Assembly: GCA_021805565.1 (NCBI GenBank)
Contig: JAJZFA010000008.1
Location: 1 to 56,440, forward strand
Reading direction: 5' to 3'
DNA: 56,440 bases
DNA from: Pseudomonadota bacterium
Lineage (GTDB): Bacteria; Pseudomonadota; Alphaproteobacteria; Acetobacterales; Acetobacteraceae
Shown one piece after another: positions 37,175 to 49,787 of the stretch. Numbering within the stretch: position 1 is the first letter of the stretch; each line of letters opens with the position of its first letter. A program made the translations under genes and the position numbers. The notes under the pieces were generated by a model. That model was not told the origin of the DNA, made no database searches, and saw only the letters and a list, made by a program, of their open reading frames with translations.

Positions 37175-38055
37175 GGCGCGGCCCCTGCGGCGACAGTAAA
37201 CACCCGGCTAGCCAGAATCTCGCCCGGTTCGAGTGTCATCAATGCCTCGGGCGTCAATGGCTGGTCGCGGGCATCGAACAGCCGCACCGCCTGGCGCAGG
37301 CGGGCCCGGTCAAGCGCGTTGCGCACGGATCGTGCGTTGGAAAAATGCGGCTGTTGCATGCGGGCATCCAGATAACGAACAAACGCGTCCCGGGCGGGCG
37401 GGCTGAACCGGTAGTTCTGGTCTTGCAGCATCAGTTCGGCGATCGCCAGCAGTTCGGCCGGTTCATAATCGGGGAAATCGATGTGATGCGCAATGCGCGA
37501 CCGGAAACCGGGATTAGAGGTAAAAAACCGGTTCATCCGGTCGGCATAGCCGGCCAGGATCACCACCAGATCGTCCCGGCGGCTTTCCATCACTTGCAAC
37601 AAAATCTCGATCGATTCCTGTCCGTAGTCGCGTTCGTTCTCTGGACGATACAGATAATACGCCTCGTCGATGAACAGCACGCCGCCCATCGCCTTCTTCA
37701 GAATCTCCTTCGTCTTGGGCGCGGTGTGGCCGATATACTGCCCAACAAGATCGTCGCGCGTCACCGACACCAGATGGTTCGACCGGATATAGCCAAGCCG
37801 GTGCAAAATATCCGCCATGCGTGCGGCGACCGTGGTTTTTCCTGTTCCTGGATTGCCGGTGAACGACATATGCAGCGTCGGCGGTTGCGCGGTCAGCCCA
37901 ACGTCCCGCCGCAGCTTATCGACCAACAGTAGCGCCGCAATCTCACGAATGCGGCGCTTCACCGGTTTCAGCCCGACCAGTTCGGCGTCGAGCTGCGCCA
38001 GCACCGCACCGATGCCCGATTCATGGAAGCGGGCATTCAGGTCGATATCGGCCAT
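37171..38055 (-). CDS. cbbX: CbbX, AAA+ activase of red-type RuBisCO
   Basis: 294 residues. Walker [19 protein letters not shown], pore-loop region [15 protein letters not shown], Walker [14 protein letters not shown] and sensor segment [16 protein letters not shown], all typical of CbbX. The protein removes inhibitory sugar phosphates from form IC RuBisCO by pulling on the large-subunit C-terminus. Its start overlaps the cbbS stop by one base and its stop overlaps the rpe pseudogene start, so it is embedded in the operon. Confidence 0.95.
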   Translation of the reverse strand: MADIDLNARFHESGIGAVLAQLDAELVGLKPVKRRIREIAALLLVDKLRRDVGLTAQPPTLHMSFTGNPGTGKTTVAARMADILHRLGYIRSNHLVSVTRDDLVGQYIGHTAPKTKEILKKAMGGVLFIDEAYYLYRPENERDYGQESIEILLQVMESRRDDLVVILAGYADRMNRFFTSNPGFRSRIAHHIDFPDYEPAELLAIAELMLQDQNYRFSPPARDAFVRYLDARMQQPHFSNARSVRNALDRARLRQAVRLFDARDQPLTPEALMTLEPGEILASRVFTVAAGAAP

Positions 38056-38474
38056 CAGTACCGGTCGCCCGCCGGTTTATCCGTCGCATACGCTCGGGTT
38101 GTGTAACGAATTGACCGCCCGTCGCCTTCCTGGCGCTGCAACGCGAAGCCCGGTTCCTCCAACGGACGGTCGGCGATAAACGACAGCCGCACGCTTTCCC
38201 ACCCCGCCGTCGCATCGAATGCCGACACCCGTATATACGAACGGTCCTTATGGACCTTGCGGCATTCTTTCAGTTCGTAAAGCACCGCGGCCGGATCCTT
38301 GAAGTCGAACATCGGCTGGCCCCACATTTCCCAGTACGTGTTCCGGGGGTGCGGATCGTCTGTAAATTCGATGTTCACCGCCCACCCGTTGCGCTGGCAG
38401 TAAGCAATCTGCCGGGTAATCTGGTCGTCGGTCAGGTCGGGCAGAAAACTGAAAGTGCCCTGGGTGATACGCAT
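38055..38474 (-). CDS. cbbS: RuBisCO small subunit, red-type
   Basis: 139 residues. [19 protein letters not shown] starts the protein and the core is [20 protein letters not shown] with a [20 protein letters not shown] sheet. The extended C-terminus ([16 protein letters not shown]) forms the beta-hairpin that distinguishes red-type subunits. It assembles with CbbL into an L8S8 enzyme. It follows cbbL by 16 bp and precedes cbbX. Confidence 0.95.
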   Translation of the reverse strand: MRITQGTFSFLPDLTDDQITRQIAYCQRNGWAVNIEFTDDPHPRNTYWEMWGQPMFDFKDPAAVLYELKECRKVHKDRSYIRVSAFDATAGWESVRLSFIADRPLEEPGFALQRQEGDGRSIRYTTRAYATDKPAGDRY

Positions 38475-38490
38475 GATGACGGTCTCCTGC

Positions 38491-41042
<2,552 letters not shown>

Positions 41043-41150
41043 TCACGTTCTCCAGAAACCGGGCGGCGCGCCGCGATTATCGTTTGTATCCGCGTTCGCC
41101 ATCTGCCCGGCCGGGGCTGTTTTCATCATCGTGGCTTTTCCTTCCCTTTT

Positions 41151-42026
41151 TCAGCTTGCGCGATGGGCGCGTTCGATCAGTTGCAAGATCATCGGCGTCA
41201 GAATCAACTGCATTGCAAGATCGAGCTTGCCGCCCGGAATAACGATCGAATTCGCGCGCGACATGAAGCTTCCCTGCATCATCGAAACGAGATAGGAAAA
41301 ATCGATGCCGCGCGGACTCTTGAAGCGTATGACCACCAGGGATTCGTCGGCGGTCGGAATCCAGCGGGCGATGAACGGATTGGATGTATCCACCATCGGC
41401 ACGCGCTGGAAATTGACATCGGTTTCGGTAAACTGCGGGCAAATATAACGAATGTAATCCGGCATCCGGCGCAGAATGGTATCGGTGACCGCTTCGGTCG
41501 AATACCCCCGGGTCGATTTGTCGCGATGGATTTTCTGAATCCATTCCAGATTGATGACGGGCACAACACCGATTTTCAGATCGGCATGGCGGGCGACGTT
41601 GACGGCGTCGGTCACCACCGCGCCGTGCAACCCTTCATAAAACAGGACAGTGGTGCCTGGATCGAAATCCTTCCAATCCGTGAAGGTTCCGGCAGGGACC
41701 CCGAACCGCTTCGCCTCGGCGTCGTCATGAACGTAATGGCGGGTATGGCCTCGGCCACCGCGACCGTATTCCGCAAACACTCGTTCCAGTTCCGACAATA
41801 GATTTGCGTCGGGTCCGAAATGACTGAAGTGATTGTTCCCCGCGTCCCCCGCCTCGGCCATCGCCACGCGCATCGCGGCTCGATCGTACCGGTGGAACGC
41901 ATCGCCCTCGATCCAGGCGGCGGCGATTTTTTCCCTGGCGAATATACGCTCGAACGTCGATTTCACCGTCGTGGTGCCGGCGCCCGACGATCCTGTGACC
42001 GAAATGATAGGGTGCTTGACCGACAT
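41151..42026 (-). CDS. cbbP: phosphoribulokinase
   Basis: 291 residues. The P-loop is TGSSGAGTTTVKSTFERIF near the N-terminus, followed by WIEGDAFHRYDRAAMRVAM and YEGLHGAVVTD. The protein phosphorylates ribulose 5-phosphate to the RuBisCO substrate and is the committed Calvin-cycle kinase. It is 8 bp after cbbF and shares its transcript. Confidence 0.96.
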   Translation of the reverse strand: MSVKHPIISVTGSSGAGTTTVKSTFERIFAREKIAAAWIEGDAFHRYDRAAMRVAMAEAGDAGNNHFSHFGPDANLLSELERVFAEYGRGGRGHTRHYVHDDAEAKRFGVPAGTFTDWKDFDPGTTVLFYEGLHGAVVTDAVNVARHADLKIGVVPVINLEWIQKIHRDKSTRGYSTEAVTDTILRRMPDYIRYICPQFTETDVNFQRVPMVDTSNPFIARWIPTADESLVVIRFKSPRGIDFSYLVSMMQGSFMSRANSIVIPGGKLDLAMQLILTPMILQLIERAHRAS

Positions 42027-42034
42027 GTCCGGGC

Positions 42035-43048
42035 TCAGGACTTGAACAGGCCGCGCGCGGCAAATAGCGGTCGTTGTCCCGCCTGCGGAACGCTCGCGGC
42101 ATACAGCGCCATAACCCGCTCCACCTTGTCCGGCGATCCGAAAATCAGAGGCACACGCTCATGAATATCCGCCGGGACCAGATCCAGGATCCGCCCGAAC
42201 CCATCGGTTGCCGTACCGCCGGCCTGTTCGGCCAGCAAGGCAATCGGATTGGCCTCATACAGCAACCACAGCCTGCCACGGCGATACCCCGGCCGGGCGT
42301 CGCCAGGATAAAGATAAATGCCCCCGTTCACCAGAATACGGAAAGCTTCCGATACGACCGCGCCGAGCCAGCGCGTGTTGTAATCGACCCCCCGAGGTCC
42401 TTCCGTGCCGGCGAGGCATTCCTCGACAAAAGCCCGGATCGCCAGCGGCCAGTGGCGCCCATTCGACGCGTTGATGGCATATTCGCGCCGCCCCGGCGGA
42501 ATGCGAATCCCCGCGCGGGTCAACACAAATTCGCCGGTTTGCGGATTCAGCGCGAAGATATCGACGCCCTCGCCCAATGTTAGGACAAGCGCTGTATACG
42601 GGCCGTATAAGATAAATCCGGACGCGTATTGATGCGCGCCGGGAACCAGAAAGCTGTCTTCGGGCGCCTGCCCAGGTGTCGCGGGCAACAACGAAAAAAC
42701 GGTGCCCAGGGGCGCGCCGATATCCGCATTATTGGCACCGTCGAGCGCGTCGATCGCGACCGCGACGGAACCCTCGGGGTTGAGCACAACAATCTCATCC
42801 GCGTCTTCCAGCGCAACCGCCGCAGCCGCCGTATCGGTCAACCGATCAATAAACATTGCGCTTGCCAACCGGTCGAGCGACTGGCCGCCATCGCCTTCCA
42901 CACCGGGACCGCCAGCCGACGGCCCGCGCGCGATTGCACCCGCCAGTTCCCCTGCTGCCTCGGCAATCGCCGCGATCGCCTCCGCCACGGGCCGGCGGCC
43001 GTCGCGCCGGTTAGACCAGGCATCGAGATGCGCGTGCAGCGTGGTCAT
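42035..43048 (-). CDS. cbbF: fructose-1,6-bisphosphatase, class I
   Basis: 337 residues. AIDALDGANNADIGAPLGTV is the metal and phosphate loop (DPLDG with A at the proline), SFLVPGAHQYASGFILYGPY and a late YEANPIALLAEQAGG motif follow. It dephosphorylates fructose 1,6-bisphosphate and, in many autotrophs, sedoheptulose 1,7-bisphosphate. The ATG at 43048 (MTTLHAHLDAWSN) has GAGGAT upstream; longer in-frame starts run into the cbbR promoter region. It is the first gene of the cbb operon. Confidence 0.92.
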   Translation of the reverse strand: MTTLHAHLDAWSNRRDGRRPVAEAIAAIAEAAGELAGAIARGPSAGGPGVEGDGGQSLDRLASAMFIDRLTDTAAAAVALEDADEIVVLNPEGSVAVAIDALDGANNADIGAPLGTVFSLLPATPGQAPEDSFLVPGAHQYASGFILYGPYTALVLTLGEGVDIFALNPQTGEFVLTRAGIRIPPGRREYAINASNGRHWPLAIRAFVEECLAGTEGPRGVDYNTRWLGAVVSEAFRILVNGGIYLYPGDARPGYRRGRLWLLYEANPIALLAEQAGGTATDGFGRILDLVPADIHERVPLIFGSPDKVERVMALYAASVPQAGQRPLFAARGLFKS

Positions 43049-43161
43049 GGGACTATCCTCATTTGGCGAGCTTCGTTCCATCTGATTGGAGACCGACCCT
43101 GCCTTGCCGATAAATATAGCCAGCTTGGCGACCCAAAGAAATTCCTTTAATCTTGGTGTCA
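43049..43161. promoter_or_regulatory. divergent control region between cbbF and cbbR
   Basis: The 113-bp gap is AT-rich against its surroundings. The imperfect dyad TTGCC (43104-43108) and GGCGA (43127-43131) frames ATAAATATAGCC, and AAAGAAATTCCTTT lies just downstream. LysR regulators bind such T-N11-A dyads between themselves and the operon, so CbbR probably acts here; the exact site is not proven. Confidence 0.4.
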
Positions 43162-44172
43162 ATGACAGAAAAACTTGTAAATTTTCCACATCGGACATCG
43201 CTTCGCCAGTTGCGCGCACTGGGTGCGGTAACAAGCGCGAAAACCCTGTCGGCGGCGGCACAATTGCTGTCCGTCTCGCCACCCGCTGTCTCCCAGCAAC
43301 TTCAACTGCTGGAGGATGCGCTCGGGGGGATTCCGTTGTACGAACGGACTACAACCGGAATGCGACCGACTGAGGCCGGGCGGGAGGTCTTGACTGCATT
43401 GGAACGTGTGGAGGCGGCGCTGACCGATTGTGCCGCGGCGATCGGAGCGCTGCGCGGCATGGGCGGTGGCCGCGTATCGGTCGGCGTTATCACCACGGCG
43501 CAGTATTTCGCGCCCTTCGCCCTGGCCGCTTTCCAGCGTGCCCACCCGATGGTGGAATTGCGGGTTTTGGTTGGAAACCGAGCGGAAATGATTGCGGGGT
43601 TGGAGAAATTCAATTTGGATGTGGCGTTGATGGGTTATCCGCCGGAGCACTTTCCGGTGGAACGCGCGATCATAGGCGATCATCCGCACGTGATCGTCGC
43701 CGCGCCGGATCACTGGCTGGTCCGGCGGCGGCGGATTCCGCTGGCCGAGATCGCTCGCGAAACGTTTCTGCTGCGCGAGCCTGGGTCCGGGTCTCGGGCG
43801 TTGCTGCTGGGCCTGCTGTCCGCCGCCAATTTACCCAGCGGACCGCGTACGGAAATCGGCGGCAATGAGGCAATCAAGCACGCGGCGATGGCGGGCATGG
43901 GCATTGCCATGGTGTCAGCCCACACCGTCGCGCCGGATGTGGCGGACGGACGGCTGGCGATCCTGGACGTGGAAGGTTTGCCGATCATGCGGCAATGGTT
44001 CGCGGTGCGGCGAAGCGAACGACGCCCGCTGCCCGCCGCACAGGCGTTGTGGGAGCATCTGCGGCGATCGGGGTTCAGATTTCTGCCGAAAGCACCGCTA
44101 ACCAAGCAGAAACGGGCCAGGGCCCGAACCAGATCCTCCGCCCTCGACAGCCCGCCCGCCGATGCACCATGA
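43162..44172 (+). CDS. cbbR: LysR-type regulator of the cbb operon
   Basis: 336 residues. The N-terminal helix-turn-helix is SLRQLRALGAVTSAKTLSAA and SVSPPAVSQQLQLLEDALGG; the C-terminal part is a periplasmic-binding-like effector domain (VSVGVITTAQYFAPFALAAF onward). The gene is divergent from cbbF, the classical arrangement for CbbR, which senses metabolites such as ribulose bisphosphate and activates the operon. The ATG follows a TTG start three codons earlier that is less likely. The formyltransferase pseudogene follows 25 bp downstream. Confidence 0.93.
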   Translation: MTEKLVNFPHRTSLRQLRALGAVTSAKTLSAAAQLLSVSPPAVSQQLQLLEDALGGIPLYERTTTGMRPTEAGREVLTALERVEAALTDCAAAIGALRGMGGGRVSVGVITTAQYFAPFALAAFQRAHPMVELRVLVGNRAEMIAGLEKFNLDVALMGYPPEHFPVERAIIGDHPHVIVAAPDHWLVRRRRIPLAEIARETFLLREPGSGSRALLLGLLSAANLPSGPRTEIGGNEAIKHAAMAGMGIAMVSAHTVAPDVADGRLAILDVEGLPIMRQWFAVRRSERRPLPAAQALWEHLRRSGFRFLPKAPLTKQKRARARTRSSALDSPPADAP

Positions 44173-44197
44173 TCATGGAAAAGTAACGGGGGAATCA

Positions 44198-45035
44198 ATG
44201 CGCGTCGTCATCGTCGGTCAGCAGGATTTCGGCAAGGCGACGCTGGATGCGTTTCTGACGCGAGGCGACACGGTTGCCGCGGTGTTTTGCGCGCCGGAAA
44301 AATCGCGGCCGGATGCGCTGCGTCTGGCTGGCGAAGCGGCGGGGATTCCCACCTACCGCTTCCCAAAACTGACCGATCCAGAAGCGTTGGATGCGCTGCG
44401 TGCGGCGAACGCCGACGTCGGTATCATGGCCTACGTGACGCAGTTCGTGCCGCGAGATTTTTGTGCCGTAAGATTTTTGTGCCGTTCCCAAATTCGGAAC
44501 AATCCAGTTTCACCCAAGCCTGTTGCCGCTGCATCGGGGCGCGTCGTCCATGAGCTGGGCGATCGTGCTGGGCCGAACGGAAACCGGGTTTAGCATTTTT
44601 CGGCCCACAGACGGGCTCGACGAAGGGCCGGTGATCCTGTCCCGCACCGTGGCGATCAAAGCGGACGATACACTAGGTTCGCTTTATTTCGGTAAGATAT
44701 TCCCGATGGGTGTCGCCGGACTGATCGAAGCGGCCGATGTGGTTATCGCCGGCAAGGCACCCGCGATAGCGCAGTACGAACCGGCCGCCGGATACGAAGG
44801 CATCATCCGCGGAGCAGAATCGCGGGTCCGATGGGCCACCCATGTGAATCAGACGTTCAATCTGATCCGCGGCTGCGATCCTGCCCCTGGCGCCTGGACC
44901 ACCCATGAAGGAAAGAAGCTGTCCTTGTTCGACAGCACCAAACGCATCGCCCGGACATACTCCGCCGTGAAGGGGCGCAGGCCAGGGGAAATCACCGAAG
45001 TGTCCCAGGCGGGATTGGTGATACACGGGCAATGA
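44198..45035 (+). pseudogene. formyltransferase family protein, broken by a 16-bp tandem duplication
   Basis: The N-terminus (MRVVIVGQQDFGKATLDAFL, IPTYRFPKLTDPE) and the C-terminus (WAIVLGRTETGFSIFRPTDG, EGPVILSRTVAIKAD) match formyltransferases related to methionyl-tRNA formyltransferase. The frame is shifted at 44455-44486, where a 16-bp unit is present twice. Removing one copy restores PRDFCAVPKFGTIQFHPSLL and PLHRG, the catalytic HPSLLPxxRG segment. The gene is therefore inactive unless the duplication reverts. The strand, position after cbbR and start ATG with GGGGGAA upstream suggest it was a real gene recently. Confidence 0.88.
44455..44485 (+). repeat. 16-bp tandem duplication in the formyltransferase gene
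   Basis: AGATTTTTGTGCCGT appears at 44455-44469 and again at 44471-44485, with period 16. The extra 16 bases shift the frame by one, and one copy is all that the conserved protein needs. Confidence 0.88.
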
Positions 45036-45264
45036 GGCTTCATCGACGTTCGCCGGGTCCGGTGGGATAGTGGCAAAAAAATCGCGGCAACCGAGGTGGG
45101 GTTAGCCGTTGGGACAGTCCTGGGGTACTGAAGGTCCGGTCGTCGGCGATCCCGCGGGGGATTGGCATGCGGCGGAAGCAACTCTGTGGGTGCTGTAGGG
45201 GCCTTCCCGGCCTGACCCAGCGTGTTTAAGACGCAGCGATCGGACAGTCAAGGGACCGTAACAA

Positions 45265-48123
45265 ATGGCGGGTGTGGATATCCTGGCGTCAGCCTTCAAT
45301 GGCGCCAACGCAGCTTTCTTGGCGGATCTTTACGCTCGGTGGGCCACCGATCCATCTGCCGTCGATCCCAGTTTCGCCGATTTATTCGCCGCCATGAACG
45401 ACGAAACCCGCTCGGTGCTGGACGATGCCGGTGGAGCATCCTGGGCGCCCCGCACCCGCTACGGAGCCGACGAGATAGGGGCACAAGCCGGACGTGACCA
45501 GGATTTGGGCCCCGGTCGTGTTCGGGCAGCGACGATCGCCTCGCTCCGAGCGTTGATGCTGATCCGGTCTTATCGTGTGCGCGGACATCTGGAGGCACGG
45601 CTCGATCCGCTAGGGCTGCAGGTGCCGCATAAGCACGCGGAACTGGATCCCGCCACTTATGGGTTCGGCGATGGCGACCTGGATACGCCTGTCTTCATCG
45701 ACAACGTGCTAGGCCGGGAAACGGCGACGCTGCGCGAGATCGTGCATATCCTGCGGCAGACCTATTGCGGCCCGATCGGCGTGGAGTTCATGCATATCCA
45801 GGATCCAGACCAAAAATCCTGGATTCAGCGGCGGATCGAAGGGGCACCCTGGCTCAATTATTTGGATGCCGGCGAAAAGCGCACCGTGCTTCAACGGCTG
45901 ACCGAGGCCGAGGGGTTCGAGGCGTTCTGTCAGAAGCGCTATGTCACTACCAAGCGTTTTGGCCTGGAAGGCGGCGAGATCACCATTCCGGCGCTGCATG
46001 CGATGATCGAAACCGCCGCCGCCGGCGGAGTGGTGGAAGTGGCGATCGGGATGCCGCATCGCGGGCGGCTGAACACGCTTGTCAACATCGTGAAAAAGCC
46101 GCTGACGGCGCTGTTCTCCGAGTTTGGCGGCGAAAGTTTCAAGCCTGACGACGTGCAGGGGTCCGGCGATGTGAAGTATCATCTGGGGACATCCACCGAC
46201 GTGGAAATCGCCGGTCATACCGTGCATTTATCGCTACAGCCCAACCCGTCGCATCTGGAAGCGGTCGATCCGGTCGTGGTCGGCAAGGTGCGCGCCCGCC
46301 AGGACAGCACCGGCGACACGACGGGCCGGCGTTCGGTGATGGCGATCCTGATGCACGGCGATGCCGCGTTCGCCGGGCAGGGCCTGGTATACGAAACCCT
46401 GGCCATGAGCCAGTTGATCGGCTACCGCACCGGCGGCACGATCCATCTGATCGTCAATAACCAGATCGGCTTCACCACCGTCCCGGCGCACGCCTATTCC
46501 GGCCTGTATTGCACCGACGTGGCGAAATCGATCCAGGCACCGATCCTGCATGTGAACGGCGACAATCCCGAAGCGGTGATTTTCTGCGCCCGCATGGCGG
46601 CCGAATATCGCATGAAGTTCGGCAGCGACATCGTGCTGGACATCGTCTGCTACCGCCGCCACGGCCATAACGAAACCGATGAGCCGGCATTCACCCAGCC
46701 GCTGATGTACAAGGCAATCGGCGCTTTGAAGACCACCCGCACTCTGTACGCCGAAAAACTGGCGACCGAGGGCACCGTTTTCGCCGCCGAATCGCAGGCG
46801 ATGCTGGACGCGTTCACCAAGACACTGGAAGACGCCAACAATGCGGCGAAATCCTATAAGCCCAACAAGGCCGACTGGCTGGAAGGCCACTGGGCCGGTT
46901 TCCACCCGCCGGAGCGGGACGACATGCCGCATGTCGAGGAAGACACCGCGGTTCCGCTGGAAACCCTGAAACAGGTCGGCGCGGCGCTGGCGCGCGTGCC
47001 GGACGGCTTCGCCGTCAATTCCAAGATCGCCCGCCAGTTGGAAGCCAAGAAGCAGGCAATCGACAGCGGCGAAGGCATCGATTGGGCGACCGGAGAGGCA
47101 TTGGCATTCGGAACCCTGCTGGCTGACGGCCATCGCGTCCGCCTGTCCGGTGAGGACGTGCAGCGCGGCACCTTCAGTCAGCGGCACGCGCTACTGATCG
47201 ACCAGATCAACCAGAACGAATATACGCCCCTGAACAACATCGCTCCCGGCCAGGCGAAGATCGAACTGTATAACTCCCTGCTGTCCGAAGCCGGCGTGCT
47301 GGGTTTCGACTATGGCTATTCGCTGGCCGATCCGCGCACGTTAGTCATGTGGGAAGCACAGTTCGGCGACTTCGCCAACGGCGCGCAGGTTATCATCGAC
47401 CAGTTCATCGCCAGCGGCGAAACCAAGTGGCTGCGCATGTCCGGCCTGGTGATGCTGCTGCCGCACGGGTATGAGGGCCAGGGGCCGGAACACTCCTCCG
47501 CGCGGATCGAGCGATATCTACAATTGTGTGCCGAACGTAACATGTGGGTGTGCAACATTACCACCCCGGCGAACTATTTCCATACGCTGCGCCGCCAGTT
47601 GAACCGCAACTTCCGCAAGCCGCTGATTGTGTTCGAACCGAAATCGCTGCTGCGCCACAAACTGGCGGTGTCGCCGCTGGTGGACTTCGCCGACGGCACC
47701 CGTTTCCAGTATGTGATCCCGGAAATCGATTCTATTGTCGCGGCGGATCGGGTGCGGCGGGTCGCGATCTGTAGCGGCAAGGTCTATTACGACCTGCTTC
47801 AGGAACGCCGGGCGAAAGCAATCGAAGACATCGCGATCGTCCGTCTGGAACAACTCTATCCGTTCCCGGATAACACGCTGGCCCGGGTGCTGGCGCAGTA
47901 TAAGAACGCCGACGTCGTCTGGTGCCAGGAGGAACCCGAGAACATGGGAGCCTGGACGTTCGTCGATCGCCAGATAGAGGCCGTGTTGCGCCGCCTGGAG
48001 ATGAAGGTGCGCCGTCCGGCCTATGTAGGGCGCGAGGCCGCGGCCAGCCCGGCGACCGGACTGGCCAAAACGCACATGGCCCAGCAGGCTCGGCTGGTAG
48101 CCACGGTGCTGGGTATCGGCTAG
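45265..48123 (+). CDS. sucA: 2-oxoglutarate dehydrogenase E1
   Basis: 952 residues. [20 protein letters not shown] and [20 protein letters not shown] are in the thiamin-diphosphate half; [20 protein letters not shown] is in the second half. It decarboxylates 2-oxoglutarate and passes the succinyl group to the lipoyl E2. AGGGA precedes the ATG. It opens the operon sucA-sucB-VOC-lpd. The 229-bp gap before it shows no gene. Confidence 0.97.
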   Translation: MAGVDILASAFNGANAAFLADLYARWATDPSAVDPSFADLFAAMNDETRSVLDDAGGASWAPRTRYGADEIGAQAGRDQDLGPGRVRAATIASLRALMLIRSYRVRGHLEARLDPLGLQVPHKHAELDPATYGFGDGDLDTPVFIDNVLGRETATLREIVHILRQTYCGPIGVEFMHIQDPDQKSWIQRRIEGAPWLNYLDAGEKRTVLQRLTEAEGFEAFCQKRYVTTKRFGLEGGEITIPALHAMIETAAAGGVVEVAIGMPHRGRLNTLVNIVKKPLTALFSEFGGESFKPDDVQGSGDVKYHLGTSTDVEIAGHTVHLSLQPNPSHLEAVDPVVVGKVRARQDSTGDTTGRRSVMAILMHGDAAFAGQGLVYETLAMSQLIGYRTGGTIHLIVNNQIGFTTVPAHAYSGLYCTDVAKSIQAPILHVNGDNPEAVIFCARMAAEYRMKFGSDIVLDIVCYRRHGHNETDEPAFTQPLMYKAIGALKTTRTLYAEKLATEGTVFAAESQAMLDAFTKTLEDANNAAKSYKPNKADWLEGHWAGFHPPERDDMPHVEEDTAVPLETLKQVGAALARVPDGFAVNSKIARQLEAKKQAIDSGEGIDWATGEALAFGTLLADGHRVRLSGEDVQRGTFSQRHALLIDQINQNEYTPLNNIAPGQAKIELYNSLLSEAGVLGFDYGYSLADPRTLVMWEAQFGDFANGAQVIIDQFIASGETKWLRMSGLVMLLPHGYEGQGPEHSSARIERYLQLCAERNMWVCNITTPANYFHTLRRQLNRNFRKPLIVFEPKSLLRHKLAVSPLVDFADGTRFQYVIPEIDSIVAADRVRRVAICSGKVYYDLLQERRAKAIEDIAIVRLEQLYPFPDNTLARVLAQYKNADVVWCQEEPENMGAWTFVDRQIEAVLRRLEMKVRRPAYVGREAAASPATGLAKTHMAQQARLVATVLGIG

Positions 48124-48163
48124 ACGGCATCCGCGTTTCCCTTGCCTTTGGAGAAATATCGCA

Positions 48164-49390
48164 GTGGCGATTGACATCGTAGTGCCCGCCCTGGGCGAAA
48201 GCGTCGCAACCGCCACGGTTGCCCGCTGGATCAAACAGCAAGGCGAAACGGTGGCGGCCGACGAACCGCTGGTCGAGCTGGAAACCGACAAGGTGACGGT
48301 CGAGGTGAATGCGCCCTCCGCCGGTGTGCTGTCTTCGATCGCGGTGCCCGAAGGCGGCGAGGTGGCGGTCGGCGCCGTGCTGGGCGTGGTCGATGCGGCC
48401 GGAGCCGGCGTCGTTCCGGTGAAAACCGGGGCCCAGTCCGCCGCGAATTTGCGTTCGGGCGTAAACCCGCCGCCGCGGCCACCGGGGCCGGTGTCCCGCC
48501 CTGGCCCGGCGCATGCACCGTTGCCGGCGGCGGCGAAGCTAATCGAGGAAAACAAGGTTCAGGCCGGGGATATCGGGACCGGCACCGGCAAGGACGGCCG
48601 GGTGACCAAGGGCGATGTGCTGGACTTCCTGAATCGCCCGGCCCCGGTTGCGGCTGCGCCGGCTGTTAAGGCTGCCCGGCAGGACGAGCCGCGGGAACAG
48701 CGCGTAAAAATGACTCGTTTGCGGCGAACCATCGCGCTGCGGCTAAAGGAAGCACAGAATAACGCGGCGATGCTGACCACCTTCAATGAGGTGGATATGT
48801 CGGCGGTCATGGCGCTGCGGGCCGAATACCGCGATGCGTTCGAGAAGAAGCACAAGGGCGTGCGGCTTGGCTTCATGAGCGTGTTCGTCCGCGCCTGCTG
48901 TGTGGCGTTGAAGGAGTTCCCGGCCGTTAACGCGGAAATCGATGGGGACGACATCGTTTATAAGAATTTCGTGAACATGGGGATCGCGGTCGGCGGCCCG
49001 TCGGGCCTGGTGGTGCCGGTGATCCGCGATGCCGACCGCCTTGGGTTTGCCGGGATAGAAGGCGCCATTGCCGATTTTGGTAAGCGCGCCCGGGATGGGG
49101 CGTTGAAGCTGGAAGATTTGGCAGGCGGCACGTTCAGTATCACCAATGGCGGGATTTATGGGTCGTTGATGTCCACGCCGATTTTGAATCCGCCGCAGTC
49201 GGCGATCCTGGGGATGCATAAAATCCAGGAACGGCCGATGGCGATCGGCGGAAAGGTCGAAATCCGGCCGATGATGTATTTGGCGGTTTCTTACGATCAC
49301 CGGATTGTGGACGGGAAAGAGGCGGTATCGTTCCTGGTCCGGGTTAAGGAAGGCGTGGAGGATCCGCGCCGGCTGTTGCTGGATTTGTAA
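48164..49390 (+). CDS. sucB: dihydrolipoamide succinyltransferase (E2)
   Basis: 408 residues. A single N-terminal lipoyl domain has the modified lysine in [14 protein letters not shown] Pro/Ala-rich linker follows, then the peripheral-subunit-binding region ([28 protein letters not shown]) and the catalytic core, whose C-terminus has [17 protein letters not shown]. The start is GTG, 40 bp after sucA. It transfers succinyl from lipoate to CoA and anchors the complex. Downstream is the small VOC gene. Confidence 0.95.
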   Translation: MAIDIVVPALGESVATATVARWIKQQGETVAADEPLVELETDKVTVEVNAPSAGVLSSIAVPEGGEVAVGAVLGVVDAAGAGVVPVKTGAQSAANLRSGVNPPPRPPGPVSRPGPAHAPLPAAAKLIEENKVQAGDIGTGTGKDGRVTKGDVLDFLNRPAPVAAAPAVKAARQDEPREQRVKMTRLRRTIALRLKEAQNNAAMLTTFNEVDMSAVMALRAEYRDAFEKKHKGVRLGFMSVFVRACCVALKEFPAVNAEIDGDDIVYKNFVNMGIAVGGPSGLVVPVIRDADRLGFAGIEGAIADFGKRARDGALKLEDLAGGTFSITNGGIYGSLMSTPILNPPQSAILGMHKIQERPMAIGGKVEIRPMMYLAVSYDHRIVDGKEAVSFLVRVKEGVEDPRRLLLDL

Positions 49391-49418
49391 TCGGATAGTC
49401 AATCGGAAACACACCCGG

Positions 49419-49787
49419 ATGTTCGATCATATCAGCCTTCGGGTTGGCGACCTCGCGAAAAGCCGGACGTTCTATCTGGCTGCGCTGGCGCCCCTGGGCA
49501 TCGGTCTGGTGGTCGATTTGTCCGGTTCCGCCGCTTTTGGACAGGCGGGGCGCGCCCGGTTCTGGCTTGGCCGCGACGGCCAGAATTCGGCCGGCGTGCA
49601 TGTGGCCTTTGCGGCCCTGGATAGGGCGGCTGTGCGGGCATTCTACAACGCGGCGTTAAGTGCGGGCGGGACCGATAACGGTGCCCCCGGGCTTCGGCCG
49701 CGCCATCATGCCGATTACTATGGCGCCTTTGTGCTCGACCCCGACGGTCACAATATCGAGGCGGTCTGTCGCAACCATGAGGATTAA
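49419..49787 (+). CDS. VOC (glyoxalase/dioxygenase) superfamily protein
   Basis: 122 residues: MFDHISLRVGDLAKSRTFYL at the start (HxxLxVxDLxxSxxFY) and YYGAFVLDPDGHNIEAVCRN at the end, with metal-ligand-like His and Glu. It is the one-module VOC type, which dimerises to form a metal site; related proteins are glyoxalases, bleomycin-resistance proteins and dioxygenases. It sits between sucB and lpd, with its stop directly adjoining the lpd start, so it is likely co-expressed with the dehydrogenase complex. The reason is unknown. Confidence 0.85.
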   Translation: MFDHISLRVGDLAKSRTFYLAALAPLGIGLVVDLSGSAAFGQAGRARFWLGRDGQNSAGVHVAFAALDRAAVRAFYNAALSAGGTDNGAPGLRPRHHADYYGAFVLDPDGHNIEAVCRNHED

